A stretch of DNA of 64,000 nt from Gyromitra esculenta (lineage: Eukaryota; Ascomycota; Pezizomycetes; Pezizales; Discinaceae), in the NCBI GenBank assembly GCA_038503075.1, contig JBCAML010000013.1, forward strand, positions 1,054,001-1,118,000, read 5' to 3'. Of this stretch, positions 10,974 to 22,631 are shown one piece after another. Both the position numbers and the translations under genes were made by a program. The notes beneath the pieces were generated by a model that saw nothing but the letters and a program-made list of their open reading frames with translations, was not told the origin of the DNA and searched no databases. Positions within the stretch are counted from its first letter, which is position 1. Every line of letters starts with the position of its first letter.

Positions 10974-11388
10974 TTTCACGGATGAGGTCAGGTAATGAAT
11001 GGGTTAGGGTTCGGTTAGAAGGATTATGGCGGATTATGGGTTCTTTTTGTATAATGTCTTTGTTGTTCAGTTGTGCTCGGTTAGGAACAAACGGAAGGAA
11101 AGCGGGGTATATAAGGGGTGGATTTTAGTTGTCATTGTCGTTCTTCTTTTCTCTCCTTAAGCAACGTTCTCGTTTCACTTCTACCTGTACTATTCAATAC
11201 TACTTCGGTTCTACCTCAGAACCCCTGCTGTCACTGTCCTCACCGCTGCACTTAACTTGCCTTGAGTTAGACCACCTTGTAGAACTTGTAGAAACTCTGC
11301 ACTCCTCAAACGTGTTGTTTTCTCTCTTGAGTAGCACTGCTTATCTTCGGGGATACCAAAGAGCTCAAAAGGAGACACAACCGTGAGA
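10974..11388 (+). repeat. Solo LTR-A in G3 pol (RT/RNase H)
   Basis: A 415-bp forward LTR reading TTTCACGG to CCGTGAGA. The flanks GAAGG (10969-10973) and AAAGG (11389-11393) are a target duplication with one change. Hairpin 2 is TAACTT/GAGTTA, keeping pairing with one G-U. Confidence 0.9.
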
Positions 11389-11701
11389 AAAGGCCTGGAC
11401 ATCCTTGACACTTTTTGGTGTACCCCATTCCCGGAAGGCTTTGAGTGTTTCCTCATCCATCTTAATGCCATCAGGGGTGAGGATAAGACCTAGGTACTTT
11501 GTCGTTGGTATCTCAAATTCGCACTTCTCCTGTTTCAACAGGATGTCGTTATTTTTGAGTGTTTGGAGGATTTTCCGAACATGGATTTGGTGTTCGGTGA
11601 AGGTGTCGCTGTAGGTAAGTATGTCATCTAGATAAGCGGTGCAAAAAATCTCAAGGTATTCCATGAGGCAGTCGTTCACAAAGCGTTCCAATGTTCCGGG
11701 G

Positions 11702-12106
11702 TTTCATGGATAAAATAGGATAATGGACAGGGATAGAGCTTGAGTGGTTACGTGTCTTTCTCTTTGTATAATGTTTTTGTTGTTCAGTTAGGTTTCGGTT
11801 AAGCGCTGGAGTATGGGAAAAGCGGGGTATTTAAAGGCTGGGTTTTTGTCGCTTGTTGTACTTTCCTTTCTTTCCTTAAGCAACATTCTCGTTACCTTCT
11901 TGGGTACCCGCTGGAATACTATCTCGGTTCTACTTCAGAACCCTCGCTGTCGCTGTTCACTTCATTGCACTTATCTTGCCTTGAGATAGACCCCTTGTAG
12001 AACTTGTAGAAACATTGCACTCTTTGAATTTGTTGTTACCTTGTTTAAGTAGCACAGCTTACCTTCAGGGATACTGAAGGGCTTAATGAGGGACCCAACC
12101 GTAAGA
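11702..12106 (+). repeat. Solo LTR-A in G3 RT
   Basis: A 405-bp forward LTR, TTTCATGG to CCGTAAGA, with CGGGG on both sides (11697-11701 and 12107-12111). Removing it joins MPFGLTNAP to the downstream RT sequence in frame. Confidence 0.92.
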
Positions 12107-13296
12107 CGGGGGCATTGGTCAGTCCAAATGGCATGACTTGGTATTCATAAAGTCCATAGCAGGTGCGGAAAGCAGTTTTCCAATCATCTCCTTCAGCGAT
12201 TCGAACTTGATGATAGCCATCACGGAGGTTGAGCTTAGTATACCATTGTTCCTTCACTAGCCGGTCAAGAGTTTCTCGAATGAGGGGAGAGGTATAGCGG
12301 TCCTTGACTGTGATTGCATTAAGACCTCGGTAATCCACACAGAGTCGTAGAGAGCCATCAGCTTTTTTGACAAAGAGGACAGGGGATCCGGCGGGAGAGG
12401 AACTGGCCCTGATAAATTCCTTCTCCAGGTTATCTTCAATATACTTCTTTAGAACGATTAGCTCCTCTCGAGACATTCTATAAAGGGGTCCAAAGGGAGC
12501 TTCTTTTCCTTCCTGCAGTTGTATTTTGTGGTCGTAGGATAAACGGGGGGGTAGACCTTGGGCTTTCTTCTTGTCAAACATATCTAAGAAGTCATGGTAT
12601 TCAGCGGGAATCCTTGATTTCCATTCCTCTTTGGTAGTCTTTTCTTCTACGATTTTGTTAATTTCGTAGAGGGACATTGCATAGGCCTGTGAGGTGCGTT
12701 TCAGAGTAAGGGTTCTGAAACTAGCAGCACTAATAAAGGACAGGTTTAGCCTAGGGGGAGTGGGGATAGAAGGAGTGGTGACAATGGGTGAGTGAGGGGC
12801 ACAGTGGCTGGTGCAGAGCTTAGAATTAAACTAAATGCGTTTGTCAGCGAAATGGAGGTGGACATCATGGTGATTCATCCACAGGATTCCTAGTACCAGG
12901 GGGTAATGACCAAGTTGGGTCACAAACAGGGAGCTTGTTCTTGGTGCTGTTGAATTGACAAATTGATGTTGGCGATGTGGGTAATATCTCCTGAAGCAAC
13001 AGGGTGGCCATCAATGACTTCAAGTTACCTAGGGATTTTTAAAAGAGAGAGAGGTAGGGAATGGTGACTTGCAAATTCTTTATCAATGAAGGCGAATCCA
13101 GAGGCTCCAGTATCCAGTAGTGTGTGTGTTTTAATAATTTTATTGCTATGGGAAATGCTACATGAAATAACAAAATGCTCCCCATTCTATTGATCCTCCA
13201 CACACATATCCGATACGGAAAACCACAAGATAGAAAAAGCCAACAAAGGTAAAGAAAAAGGAACCAAAGCAGGGTCACTGATCGACTTCGGTTGAA

Positions 13297-13306
13297 CTAG
13301 TTTAAA
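13297..13306 (-). promoter_or_regulatory. Probable -1 frameshift site TTTAAAC-TAG (G3)
   Basis: On the minus strand the gag frame ends TTTAAAC TAG, as in G2 and G4. The protease frame that follows is shifted by -1. Confidence 0.7.
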
Positions 13307-13471
13307 GCCTCTTCCGATGTGCCAGGTGCATCAATGGCAAAAAACTGAGGTTGTAGGGGAGGAGGAAGCTGGCAAGCAAAGGAGGCAGGAGGAACAGAGG
13401 CATTGGCAAGGTTGGTGAGTGCTCCCCTCATGGCGGGTTTCCTTGGAGCTGAGGGGCAGTTGGTGTAGGAG

Positions 13472-14618
13472 TTTCACGGATCAGGATAAGTGATGGTTCA
13501 GGGATAATGTGTTGGTTGCGACGGTTTTCGTTGGGAAAGAATGTCTTTGTTGTTCGGGTATTTTCGGTTATGGGTTTCGGAGCATGGAATGCGGGGTATT
13601 TAAGAAAGGGATTTGAGTGATTGTTAGTGTTTTTCTTCTTCTTTCCTTAAGCAACGTTCTCGTTATCTTCTCCAGTATTATCTGAATACTATCACGGTTC
13701 TACCTCAGTGTAACGGATCTACAATACCGTTACCTGCAGTGAAGCATAATAGTACTGGGCAAGCAGAGAGGTTGTAAGGATCAGCATGTGTGGTGTAGCT
13801 ATCACATGCTAGAAGATACCTGCTACCCCGCTGTTCTGATGGAGTGCAACCAACGACAATAGCATTAGCTGACGAGCCAAAGATATATCTCCGGTGATAC
13901 CAAACACAGGAACCTCCTGTGGTGGCATTCCCAACCCATCTGTGCATGTACCAGCAGCCCAGAGCCACTGGTGCGGCAATAGGGAATCTATTAAGTGCAG
14001 GACACCTCACATACAACAGTAGACCAATCAGCGCTGATTCCTGCATCCAGCATAGGCATGGCATGCAGCTGGCGGATCTAGAAGGTCAAACTGGACAGAA
14101 CAACCGAGGAGTGCCAGAGAGCGCCGAAGTGATCATTAGCTGAATCCTGAGGTGCCCCACTCGCAATAGCTTGGCATGTTCTCAGGGTCTCGATGGGCCC
14201 CCAGCAGAGTAGAACAGAAAGAGGACGGCGAGTCAGCAGCACTATAAAGATAGTGCATGACCCCGCCACCTGTTGCTCTTCTTCCCAGTCTCATCAGGCA
14301 GAATACTACCGAGTTGAGCCCTTAAGATTATTGAGTACTTTGCACGAAAATACTCTTAACATCTCAACCTGATATAGTATTTGCAACGGCCGTATTCCTA
14401 CACCTATTCCCACTATAGAGCAGTAGGACTACCCCCGTTACACTCAGAACCTTTGCTGTCGCTGTTCACCTCGCTGCACCTATCTCGCCTTGAGATAAAA
14501 ACCCCTTGTAGGACCTGTAGAAAACACTGCACTCTTTGAACGTGTTGCTACCCCATTTAAGTAGCACTGCTCACTTTCAGGGATACTGAAGGGCTTAACG
14601 AGGGACCCAACCGTGAGA
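13472..14618 (+). repeat. Solo LTR-A in G3 gag, containing an LTR-B
   Basis: The LTR reads TTTCACGG to CCGTGAGA with AGGAG on both sides (13467-13471 and 14619-14623). It is interrupted inside the first hairpin (GGTTCTACCTCAG) by LTR-B. Without the insert and its duplication it is about 408 bp. Confidence 0.92.
13709..14442 (+). repeat. Solo LTR of family B nested in LTR-A
   Basis: A 734-bp repeat reading TGTAACGG to CCGTTACA, so with canonical TG..CA ends, and CTCAG duplicated on both sides (13704-13708, 14443-14447). It contains CACTATAAAGATAG as a promoter box near 14240 and CCTTAAGATTAT near 14322, the presumed primer segment. Other copies lie at 39118-39854 (reverse) and 54443-54688 (partial, followed by gag). 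Confidence 0.92.
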
Positions 14619-15051
14619 AGGAGTGATCAGGGGCAGCGCAGAACATACACTTTCCAGTGGAGCGGCGCCACTGTTTTTCTTCCTCTGAGAGCTTTCTTCT
14701 TCCATTAATCATTGTGTATCGTTGATCCTGAGGGGGGCGAGAGATATTGCAAGTGCGGCCAATAGAGAGATCTATAGGGGCTAGTCCTCCTGGAGAAAAG
14801 GATGAGGCAGGGACAAAGGGGGTCATGGCGTTTGTGGGGGCACTGAACTGTCCCATACTATCGCGAGTATTCCCTCGTTTCTCTGCCTTGCGGGCTCGGA
14901 TATGGTTATCCAGTCGGGTGAGAACGAGAATCATCTCGTTGAGGGTGACAGGGACAGTGGTAGCGAATACCATTGCTTCCTTGAGTTCTTCGGACATACC
15001 ATGTTCCAAAGCATCAATCTTTGAGTTCTCGTCGAACTTGAGTTGTCCCAT

Positions 15052-15966
15052 TGTTATACCTATTGGTAGCTTAGTTGGTTACGACTAGAGTTCGCTTACG
15101 ATTCACACATATGGACTAGCGTTCAATCCCCGACCATGTTGGTTATTATTAATCTGGGTTGATTATTGATAAGATTTGGATTGGATGTTTGGTTTCCTTG
15201 TGTCATCAATGGCCGACTCTTTCGATCGACACTTCCCCAATTCACTTATACTTTGCATCGCCGGTTAATTCCAACAATCACACCATACGATAATGAGAGG
15301 GGTAGGAGCGAAGGAAAGCGTTCAGGGTCTATGGTATTTTTCCATGTTAGTTCATGTTATTACATAGCCTTTGTATTCGACACTTGACTACTATAAGTAG
15401 TCCAGTGTTCTACCGTTGAGAAGGGTCTTCTTCCTGATCATTAGCCACAAAGAACAAGCCTTATCAATATTATATTGTATAGCTCAGTAGTATACGACTT
15501 CCATTCATACTCTCAAGGTCCTGTGTTCGTTTCATCTTCAAGTAATACTTTCTTCATGCAAAGAATCCTTTATTTCTTCAAGAGACTTTGTTGTTGCTTC
15601 ACGCGGCACGAACCTCAAAGTCACCAAGCGTCCACAACAGACCTCGTCCTTCCAGATTTGCTAGAAGACGAGTATATTCGAACGAACACAATACCAAACA
15701 AGCACAGCAAGTGATATTAAACCATACCCAAGGCCAAGGACCCTTCAGCGTTAGTTATCAAAACCTTACTATTGGAAGTTCTTCATGGAACTTTGCCCAA
15801 TCCCTACTTTGAACCCTATGGTTATCTTTTAGAGGTTCATAAGAAGCAGTCAGGACTTGTGTCTGTGTATTGTGTTGTGGATAGCAACTGGGCAGGTTAT
15901 AGCGTCTAGATTGTTATCTAAAGCTTCTTAGAGATTTCTCATGCGGTAAGAGGTACCAGTCTTACA
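15052..15966 (-). repeat. LTR of family C, reverse, without target duplication
   Basis: On the minus strand it runs TGTAAGACTGG to AGGTATAACA, so with TG..CA ends. The half at 15435-15966 matches the start of the 21344-22291 copy, but the other half (15052-15430) differs from it apart from the last bases. The left flank is G3 gag (CCCAT) and the right flank is the middle of an LTR-A (GCAGG). They do not match, so this is a recombination joint rather than a clean insertion. The unshared half holds a tRNA-like stretch. Confidence 0.7.
15060..15142 (+). other. tRNA-like A/B-box stretch (possible SINE head)
   Basis: TAGCTTAGTTGG fits the RNA polymerase III A box TRGYNNARNNGG. About 45 bp further, GCGTTCAATCCCC resembles a B box. 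The acceptor and T stems do not pair well (TAGCG against CCCGA), so this is not a working tRNA. It may be the head of a degenerate SINE inserted in LTR-C. A weaker A-box-like run, TAGCTCAGTAGT, occurs near 15480. Confidence 0.35.
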
Positions 15967-16255
15967 GCAGGGTATTTAAGCGATGGATTTCTTTAGTCTT
16001 TTGTCTTCCTCTTCTTCTTTTCTCAAACAACGTTCTCGTTTACCTTCTTTTGTATTGTTCAAAATACTATTTCGGTTCTACCTCAGAACCCTCGCTGTCG
16101 CTGTCTACTCTCGCTGCACTTATCTCGCCTTGAGATAGACCCCATGTAGAACTTGTAGAAACCTTGCACTCCTCAAGCTTGTTGGTACCTCGCTTAAGTA
16201 GCACTGCTCACCTTCAGGGATACTGAAGGGCTTAACAAGAGACTGAACCGTGAGA
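15967..16255 (+). repeat. 5' LTR of G4, U3 truncated
   Basis: The LTR starts just at the promoter box (AGGGTATTTAAG) next to the LTR-C joint. It runs through R (AAACAACGTTCTCG, one base off the family AAGCAACGT) and the three hairpins to CCGTGAGA. Confidence 0.85.
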
Positions 16256-16270
16256 TTACGTTGCTTCCTG
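16256..16270 (+). promoter_or_regulatory. Putative self-primer binding site of G4
   Basis: TTACGTTGCTTCCTG follows the LTR end. ACGTTGCTT at 16258-16266 is complementary to the R-start AAGCAACGT of the family consensus. No TGG start typical of tRNA priming is present. G2 has the same site at 1902-1910. Confidence 0.6.
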
Positions 16271-17522
16271 CTCTACACCTTCTACTTCGACACTCCTTTA
16301 TGGAAATTCTTGGTTGGATTCGCCAATCCATCCTACAAGTTTTCCCCTGCCTGACACTGCAAAGACCCCAAATCACTACCGAAGTCACCCCTGGGTGGCT
16401 TGATCAGCGTTCGTTACCTGCGCACCAACTCTCTCCTCTGCGATCAAACAAGATCATGAGCTCCTCTGCCCCCAATGCCGCTGAAACCTCCTCAGAAGGA
16501 GCTGCCGTCGCCACCCAACAATTTCCCACCAGAGAAAGCTTTGCCTAGGCTCTTAGAGAAGACCCTGTTGTGCTATATAATCAGCTCCGGGATCTCAACC
16601 AGGCCCTAGAAGATCAAATAGATGCCCTTCAGGAAAGCAAGAGGGATGCTGAAGTCAAACTCAGCACTGTGCAAATACAGGTAGAGAATGCCCTTTGCCA
16701 CACCACAACACAAGATCAACGAGTCAATGAAGCCACAACCCTCATCGCCAGACTTTGCCAGGAGCAAAATGAAGTCCGCGCTGCCACCCAGGCACCCCCA
16801 GCACCACCCAACCTTGCCCCCTCACCGCCTCCAGCCTCATCAACTGCCACCCACTGTTCTGAACGCATTCCGGACCCAGAGAAATTCGACGGATCCAGAG
16901 CTAAACTCCCAGGCTTCATCCTCCAACTCCGTTCAAAACTGGCTGTCAACAGAGACCGTTTCGCGGACGAGAATACGATGATTCTCTATACAATCAATCG
17001 CCTAGAAGGAGCCACCTTGGAACAAGTTCGTCATGCTGTCCTTCCCTCCGGCCTCACCACATGGACCGATGCGGCAGCACTCATTGCCTCTCTGGAATCA
17101 GCCTTTGGAGATCCGGACCCCACTGGTACTGCCAGATGAGAGTTACATCAACTCCGTCAAGGCAAACGAGACTTTTCCGTCTACCTGGCTGACTTTCAAA
17201 GGATCATGGGGCAACTAAACTTTGATGAGAACTCAAAGAAGGATGCTCTCGAACACGGCATGTTGGAGGAACTCAAGGAAGCTGTGGTATTCACCACGAC
17301 CGTCCCAGCCACTCTCAACGAGATGATCCTCACCCTTACCCGCCTTGATAACTGTATCCGAGCCCGTAAGGCAGAAAAACGAGGCAACACACACGATACT
17401 ATGAGACAGTTCAGCTCACAAGCAATGACCCCCTTCATTCCCGCCTCATCTTTCCTACCCGGAGGCCTGGACCCTATGGATCTCTCCTTTGGCCATACTA
17501 GCAATATCTCTTGCCCCCCTCA

Positions 17523-17925
17523 TTTCATGGATTAAATTGGGAAATGAATAGGGATGGATTTAGGGTTGTTACGTGTTGTTCTCTTTGTACAATGTTTTTG
17601 TTGTTCTGTTATGTTTTGGTTAGGCGTGGGAGTATGGGAAAAGCGGGGTATTTCAGGGATGGGTTTTTGTCGCTTGTTGTGCTTTTCCTTCCTTTCCTTA
17701 AGCAACGTTCTTGTTTACCTTCTTCTGTCTTTGTTAGAAATACTATCTCAGTTCTACCTCAGAACCCTCACTGTTGCTGTTGCTGCACTTATCTCGCCTT
17801 GAGATAGACCCTTCGTAGAACTTGTAGAAATCTCGCACTATTCAAACATGTTGACACCTCGCTTAAGTAGCACTGCTCACCCTCAGGGATACTGAGGGGC
17901 TTAACACAAGTGTCAAACCGTGAGA
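17523..17925 (+). repeat. Solo LTR-A in G4 gag
   Basis: A 403-bp forward LTR, TTTCATGG to CCGTGAGA. CTCA is repeated on both sides (17519-17522 and 17926-17929). A clean fifth base is not visible. Hairpin 3 is CCCTCAG/CTGAGGG, a paired variant. Confidence 0.88.
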
Positions 17926-18202
17926 CTCAGGATCAACAGTATACGATGGTGAATGGAAGGAGAAAACTTTCAGAGGAGGAAAAACAGTGGCGCCGCTCCA
18001 CTGGAAAGTGTATGTTCCACGCTGCGCCCGACCACTCCTATGCCAACTGCCCCTCAGCTCCAAAGAAACCTAACATGAGGGGAGCCCTCACCAACCTTGC
18101 CAATGCCTCTGTTCCTCCTGCCTCCTCTGCTCGCCAGCTTCCTCCTCCTCCATTGCCACCTCAGTTTTTCGCCATTGACGCACTATGCGCCTCCGAGAAG
18201 GC

Positions 18203-18212
18203 TTTAAACTAG
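18203..18212 (+). promoter_or_regulatory. Probable -1 frameshift site TTTAAAC-TAG (G4)
   Basis: The gag frame reads GCT TTA AAC TAG. The pol frame is open across this point from 18185 to 18484 in -1, so a slip on TTTAAAC would fuse gag to protease without loss. Confidence 0.72.
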
Positions 18213-19440
18213 TTCAACCAAAGTCAATCAGTGACCCTGCTTTGGTTCCTTTTTCTTTACCTTTGTCAGTCTTTTCTATCTCAGGGTTTTCAGTATTGGA
18301 TATGTGCGTGGAGGATCAATTGGATGGGGAACATTTTGTTATTTCTTGTAGCATTTCCCATAACAATAAAATTATTAAAACACATGCACTGTTGGACACT
18401 GTAGCCTCTAGATTTGCCTTCATTGACAAAGAATTTGTGAGTCACCATTCTCTACCTCTCTCCCCCTTGAAAACAACTAGATAACTCAAAGTTATTGATG
18501 GCCGCCCTGTTGCATCAGGAGACATCACCCATATTACCAATCTCCATCTGTCTATTCAACAACATCAAGAACAAATCCCCTGCTTCGTGACCCAACTTGG
18601 TCACTACCCGTTAGTGTTAGGAATCCCCTGGATGAACCACCATGATGTTCATCTTCATTTTGCGGACAGATGCATTGAGTTTAACTCTAAACTCTGCACC
18701 ACCCATTGTGCCCCTCATTCCCCCATTGTATCTACTCCTTCGATCCCCACTCCCCCAAAGCTGAATCTATCTTTTATTGGTACCGCTAGCTTCAGAACAC
18801 ACACCAGAAAACGTACCTCACAGGCCTATGCCATGTCACTCTACATAATTAATAAAATCATAGATGACAAAACAATGAACGAGGAATGGAAGTCTAGAAT
18901 TCCTAAAGAATACCACGACTTCCTCGATATGTTTGATAAAAGTAAAGCCCAAGGACTTCCCCCTTGCCAATCCTACAACCACCGGATACAACTTCAGGAA
19001 GGAAAAGATGCCCCCTTTGGACCCCTTTATGGAATGTCCCGAGAGAAACTGATCGTCCTAAAGAAGTACATCGAAGACAATCTTGAAAAAGGATTTATTT
19101 GTGCTAGCTCCTCTCCTGCCGGATCCCCAGTTCTCTTTGTCAAAAAGGCTGATGGTTCCCTTCGACTATGTTTTGACTATCAAGGTCTAAATGCTATTAC
19201 AGTAAAAGACCGATATACTTCTCCCCTCATTCGAGAAACCCTCGACCGCCTGGCCAAAGCACAATGGTATATCAAGTTAGATCTCCGCGACGGTTACCAC
19301 CAAGTACGTATTGCAGAGGGAGATTAATGGAAGACAGCCTTCTGTACCCGCTACGGACTCTATGAATACCAGGTCATGCTTTTCAGCCTAACCAATGCCC
19401 CTGGAACATTCCAGCACTTTGTGAACGACTGTCTTACGGA

Positions 19441-19851
19441 TCTCAAGGGGGCAAGATTCTCTTCAAGCTCTCTGGTATCCCCAGAGATGAGCAGTGCTAC
19501 TTGAATGAGAAACTTGACAACAAGAGAATGTAAGGGATTCCACTGGCTCTACAAGAGGTTCAATTTGTGATGACTTGTAGACGGCGACAGCGAAAGATTA
19601 CGAGGTGTAACTGGGGTTTGTATTGTAAAGATACAAAGAGTGAACAATAGAAGATGTTACTTAAAGAAAGAAGAAGGAAAAGTACAACGAGAGGGGAAAA
19701 CCCTTCACTTATATACCCATATTCCAACCCTTTGATGACAAACATATGACTCATTGTAATTGAAAATCAAAGGAAACGTAGGGAACAACATCACTAATCA
19801 ACTGTGTAACCATGAACCCAACCAACTAACGAAAAATGCCCATCCATGAAA
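19441..19851 (-). repeat. Solo LTR-A2 in G4 RT
   Basis: A 411-bp reverse LTR, TCTCAAGG to CCATGAAA, flanked by ACGGA (19436-19440 and 19852-19856). Removing it restores the RT frame at LTEYLDIF. Confidence 0.93.
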
Positions 19852-21266
19852 ACGGAGTACCTTGACATCTTTTGCGCCGCCTATCTAGATGACATCCTCA
19901 TCTACAGCGACACCTTTGCAGAACATCAAATCCACGTTTGAAAAGTCCTGCAAACACTTAAAGATAATGTCATCCTACTTTAACCAGAGAAGTGAGAATT
20001 CAAGGTACAAACAACAAAGTACTTAGGTCTCATCCTCACCCCTGACGGCATTAAAATGGATGAGGAAAAACTCAAAGCCATCAGGGAATGGGGTGCCCTG
20101 AAAAGCGTTAAGGATGTTCAGGCTTCCTAGGATTTGCTAATTTTTATCGTTGATTTATCCTAGGATTCTCTAAACTCGCCTTGCCCCTTACAGCTCTCAC
20201 AAAGAAGGGAATCATCTTTGAATGGACCGTTGAGGCAGACATCGTGTTTGAGAACTTGAAACATGCCTTCACCACTGCGCCAATCCTCATCCACTTTGAC
20301 CTGGATAAGAAAATCATTGTGGAAACTGACGCTTCGGACTTTGTATCCAGAGGCGTCCTGTCCCAATACGATGATGCCGGAGTATTGCACCCAGTAGCCT
20401 TCTTCTCCAAGAAGCACTTACCTGCAGAGTGCAATTACGAGATCTATGATAAGAAGCTACTTGCCATCATCCGGGTGTTTGAAGAATGGCTCCAGGAACT
20501 GGAGGGATCTAAGCACCTCATCGATGTTATTAGCGACCATAAGAACCTCAAGTACTTTATGAGTACTAAACAACTTAACCGCAGCCAAGCAAGATGGGCC
20601 AAGTATCTCTCTCGGTTTGATTTTGTTATTACATATCAACCAGGAAGTCAAGGAGGGAAGCCAGATGCTTTAACCAGAAGATCAGGAGATCTCCCCAAGG
20701 AAGGGGATGAACGACTAGCACACCAGAGTCAGGTAGTGCTAAAAAAGGAAAATGTGGATGCTAAGCTAAGTTTGTGGTCGGCTTCTTTGTCAAATGAAGC
20801 CACTGGATTTGATGCCCCCTTAATAAAATTAATCCAAGAAGGATATACCGCTCACAAATTCCCTGAGAAGATACTTTTGGCACTAAGGAATAAGGATCAA
20901 CAATCAAAGGAGATCACCCTTAGCAAATGCACCCAGGGAAATGGACGACTATGTTATCAAGGATGTATTTATGTTCCTGACTTGGACCCCCTTCGATAGG
21001 AACTCATTAGAAGACACCTGATACCCCCGCTGCAGGACAACCAGGACCAGATAAGACATTTGAACTCCATTCCAGAGGTTATTATTGGCCTAAGATGAGG
21101 GAATCAGTAGGAAGATATTACCGCAACTGTGATACCTGCCAAAAAGCGAAGCCAGTTACACAACGTACCCAAGGTGTTCTCCGCCCTCTTCCTATCCCAA
21201 ATCGTCCCTGGCAAGAAATCTCGATGGACTTTGTGACAGGTCTTCCAGAGTCAAATGGTTATGATG

Positions 21267-22631
21267 TTTCACAGATTAAGGTTGGGAAGTGGGTTAGAGT
21301 TTGAACTTAATGGCTGTGGGGAATGCGGGCTTTTGTTATAAGGTGTAAGACCGGTACTTCTTACCACACAGGAAATCTCCAAGAAGCTTTAGATAACAAT
21401 CTAGACGCTATAACTTGCCCGGTTGCTATCCGCAACACAATACACAGGCGCATGTCCTAACTGCTTCTTATGAACCGCTAAAAGATAACCGTAGGGTTCA
21501 AAGTAGGGATCGAGCAAAGTTCCGTGAAGAACTTCCAATAGTAGGGCTTTAATAACTAACGCTGAAGGGCCAAGGCCTTGCTAAGCGAGATAAAAGTAAT
21601 TCACAAGTAAAAGAGTAAATTGCATGGAAGTGATTTTGCTAGAAACAATATAATATTGATAAGGCTTGTTCTTCATGGCTAATGATCCGACTCAGAGTTT
21701 ACATCCACTGTGAGAGTATTTATAATGCCTCCTCTCTACTATGTTTGGGTATAGTGTGGTGTAGAGGCGCTAACTACTATGACAACATGAAACCACTTCG
21801 CCTTATCTCCATACCCAATACCCCATTGAGTTCCCTGGCCCCGATCCGCGATTCTCCGAACAGTATGCATGTCGGTAACACGGGAGTTACGTATTCGTCT
21901 TCATTGCGTTCGTCTCTTTGAGACGATCATTTCGCCTATCCGAATCGTCGCATAGCATTGCATTCCCTTATCTTTGTCAGTCTGTAACTCCGCCAGTTTT
22001 GGTCCGATTCGCAATCTGTTTGAACCACAGCGAAGCCAGACACTTCCCCTACATACCCTCCGGGTCCCATTCCGCCGGACGGTTTTGCTTGACGGCCTAG
22101 GGGTTACTTTTGCCCTCCGGGACAGGTCTTTTCTGGTGCTGTCCCCCCTTCTCCAAATACTATACCTATTGGAAGGATTGGAGGCAGGGTAACAGGCTCC
22201 AGTCCCGATCCGGAAGGTGCTAAAGTAGGGTAACTCCAAAGATAGGGTAACTCCAGGGCCAGGAACTCCTTCAAAAGGTACAGGTATAACATAAGGTCTG
22301 TGTGTTTCGGTTGTTGTCGGGTATTGGTTGTGGTATGGAAAAGCGGGGTATTTAAATGATGGATTTTGTTCGTTCTTTGTCTTCTTCTTCTTCTCTCTTT
22401 AAGCAACGTTCTCATTTACCTTCTATTGTGTTTTACCAAATACCACTTTGATTCTACCTCAGAATCTTCGCTGTCGCTGTTCACTTCACTGCACTTATCT
22501 CATCTCAAGATAGACCACTACGTAGAACCTGTAGAAACATTGCACTCCTCGAACGTGTTAGATCCTTGCATAAGTAGAACTGCTCACCTTCAGGAATACT
22601 GAAGGGCTTATCGAGGGACTGAACCATGAGA
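21267..22631 (+). repeat. Solo LTR-A in G4 integrase, split by LTR-C
   Basis: Begins TTTCACAG and ends CCATGAGA. The flanks TGATG (21262-21266) and TGATA (22632-22636) are a duplication with one change. It is interrupted at 21343 by LTR-C. Hairpin 1 is GATTCT/AGAATC, a paired variant. Confidence 0.9.
21344..22291 (+). repeat. Solo LTR of family C nested in LTR-A
   Basis: A 948-bp repeat reading TGTAAGACC to GGTATAACA (TG..CA), with TAAGG on both sides (21339-21343 and 22292-22296). The first 340 bases match, in inverse, part of the 15052-15966 repeat. The rest does not, except for the terminus. No coding sequence was recognised in it. Confidence 0.88.

Larger units (their letters stand above)
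8770..13296 (-). pseudogene. Gypsy pol (G3): protease to chromodomain, split by two LTRs
   Basis: On the minus strand, protease LLDTGASGFAFID lies near 13110 with an intact D-T-G. The RT N-terminal half runs as a long open frame 12677-12107 (motifs [11 protein letters not shown] and [11 protein letters not shown], then MPFGLTNAP). It is cut by an LTR at 11702-12106 and continues with AYLDDILTYS near 11620. A second LTR at 10974-11388 precedes RNase H. The integrase is almost intact at 10569-9526 and has the HHCC finger (CHVCQKAK), DQLSKMRHL, TSDRGTQF and HPETD. One stop near 9525 (CAA to TAA) and one near 9208 (CGA to TGA) precede the chromodomain at about 9000-8860 (YFIKKIL...YLVEWTGY). The frame ends inside the LTR. 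Confidence 0.9.
8381..15051 (-). mobile_element. Ty3/Gypsy chromovirus copy G3, reverse, truncated in gag
   Basis: G3 is read on the minus strand. Its 3' LTR is at 8381-8791, with pol and gag to the right. The 5' end is cut at 15051 by an LTR-C. Three solo LTR-A copies sit inside it, one of which holds an LTR-B. Compared with G2 and G4 its coding parts have few stops, so it looks like the youngest of the three copies. It was still broken by insertions. Confidence 0.9.
13297..15051 (-). pseudogene. Gypsy gag fragment (G3), 5' truncated and split by an LTR
   Basis: Only the C-terminal half of gag remains, from MGQLKFDENSKIDALEHGMS at the right end, through TRLDNHIRARKAEKR, to the zinc knuckle CMFCAAPDHS. 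There an LTR-A with a nested LTR-B (13472-14618) interrupts it. It resumes with APRKPAMRGAL and a proline-rich tail and ends at the TTTAAAC-TAG site. The N-terminal part is missing because an LTR-C lies at 15052. No internal stop was seen in the kept parts. Confidence 0.87.
16456..18212 (+). pseudogene. Gypsy gag (G4), broken
   Basis: The ATG at 16456 begins MSSSAPNAAETSSEGAAV, in register with the G2 start. A heptad-rich stretch (LYNQLRDLNQALEDQIDAL) is followed by the capsid region (PDPEKFDGSRAKLPGF) and the segment ending TRLDNCIRARKAEKR. After an LTR-A at 17523-17925 the zinc knuckle follows (CMFHAAPDHSYANC, with the second cysteine changed to H). Stops occur at 16546 (CAG to TAG) and 17137 (TGG or CGA type). 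Gag ends at 18212 directly after TTTAAAC. Confidence 0.88.

Noticed and set aside
15060..15142. A functional tRNA gene
   Set aside because: A and B boxes are present, but the acceptor and T stems do not pair.
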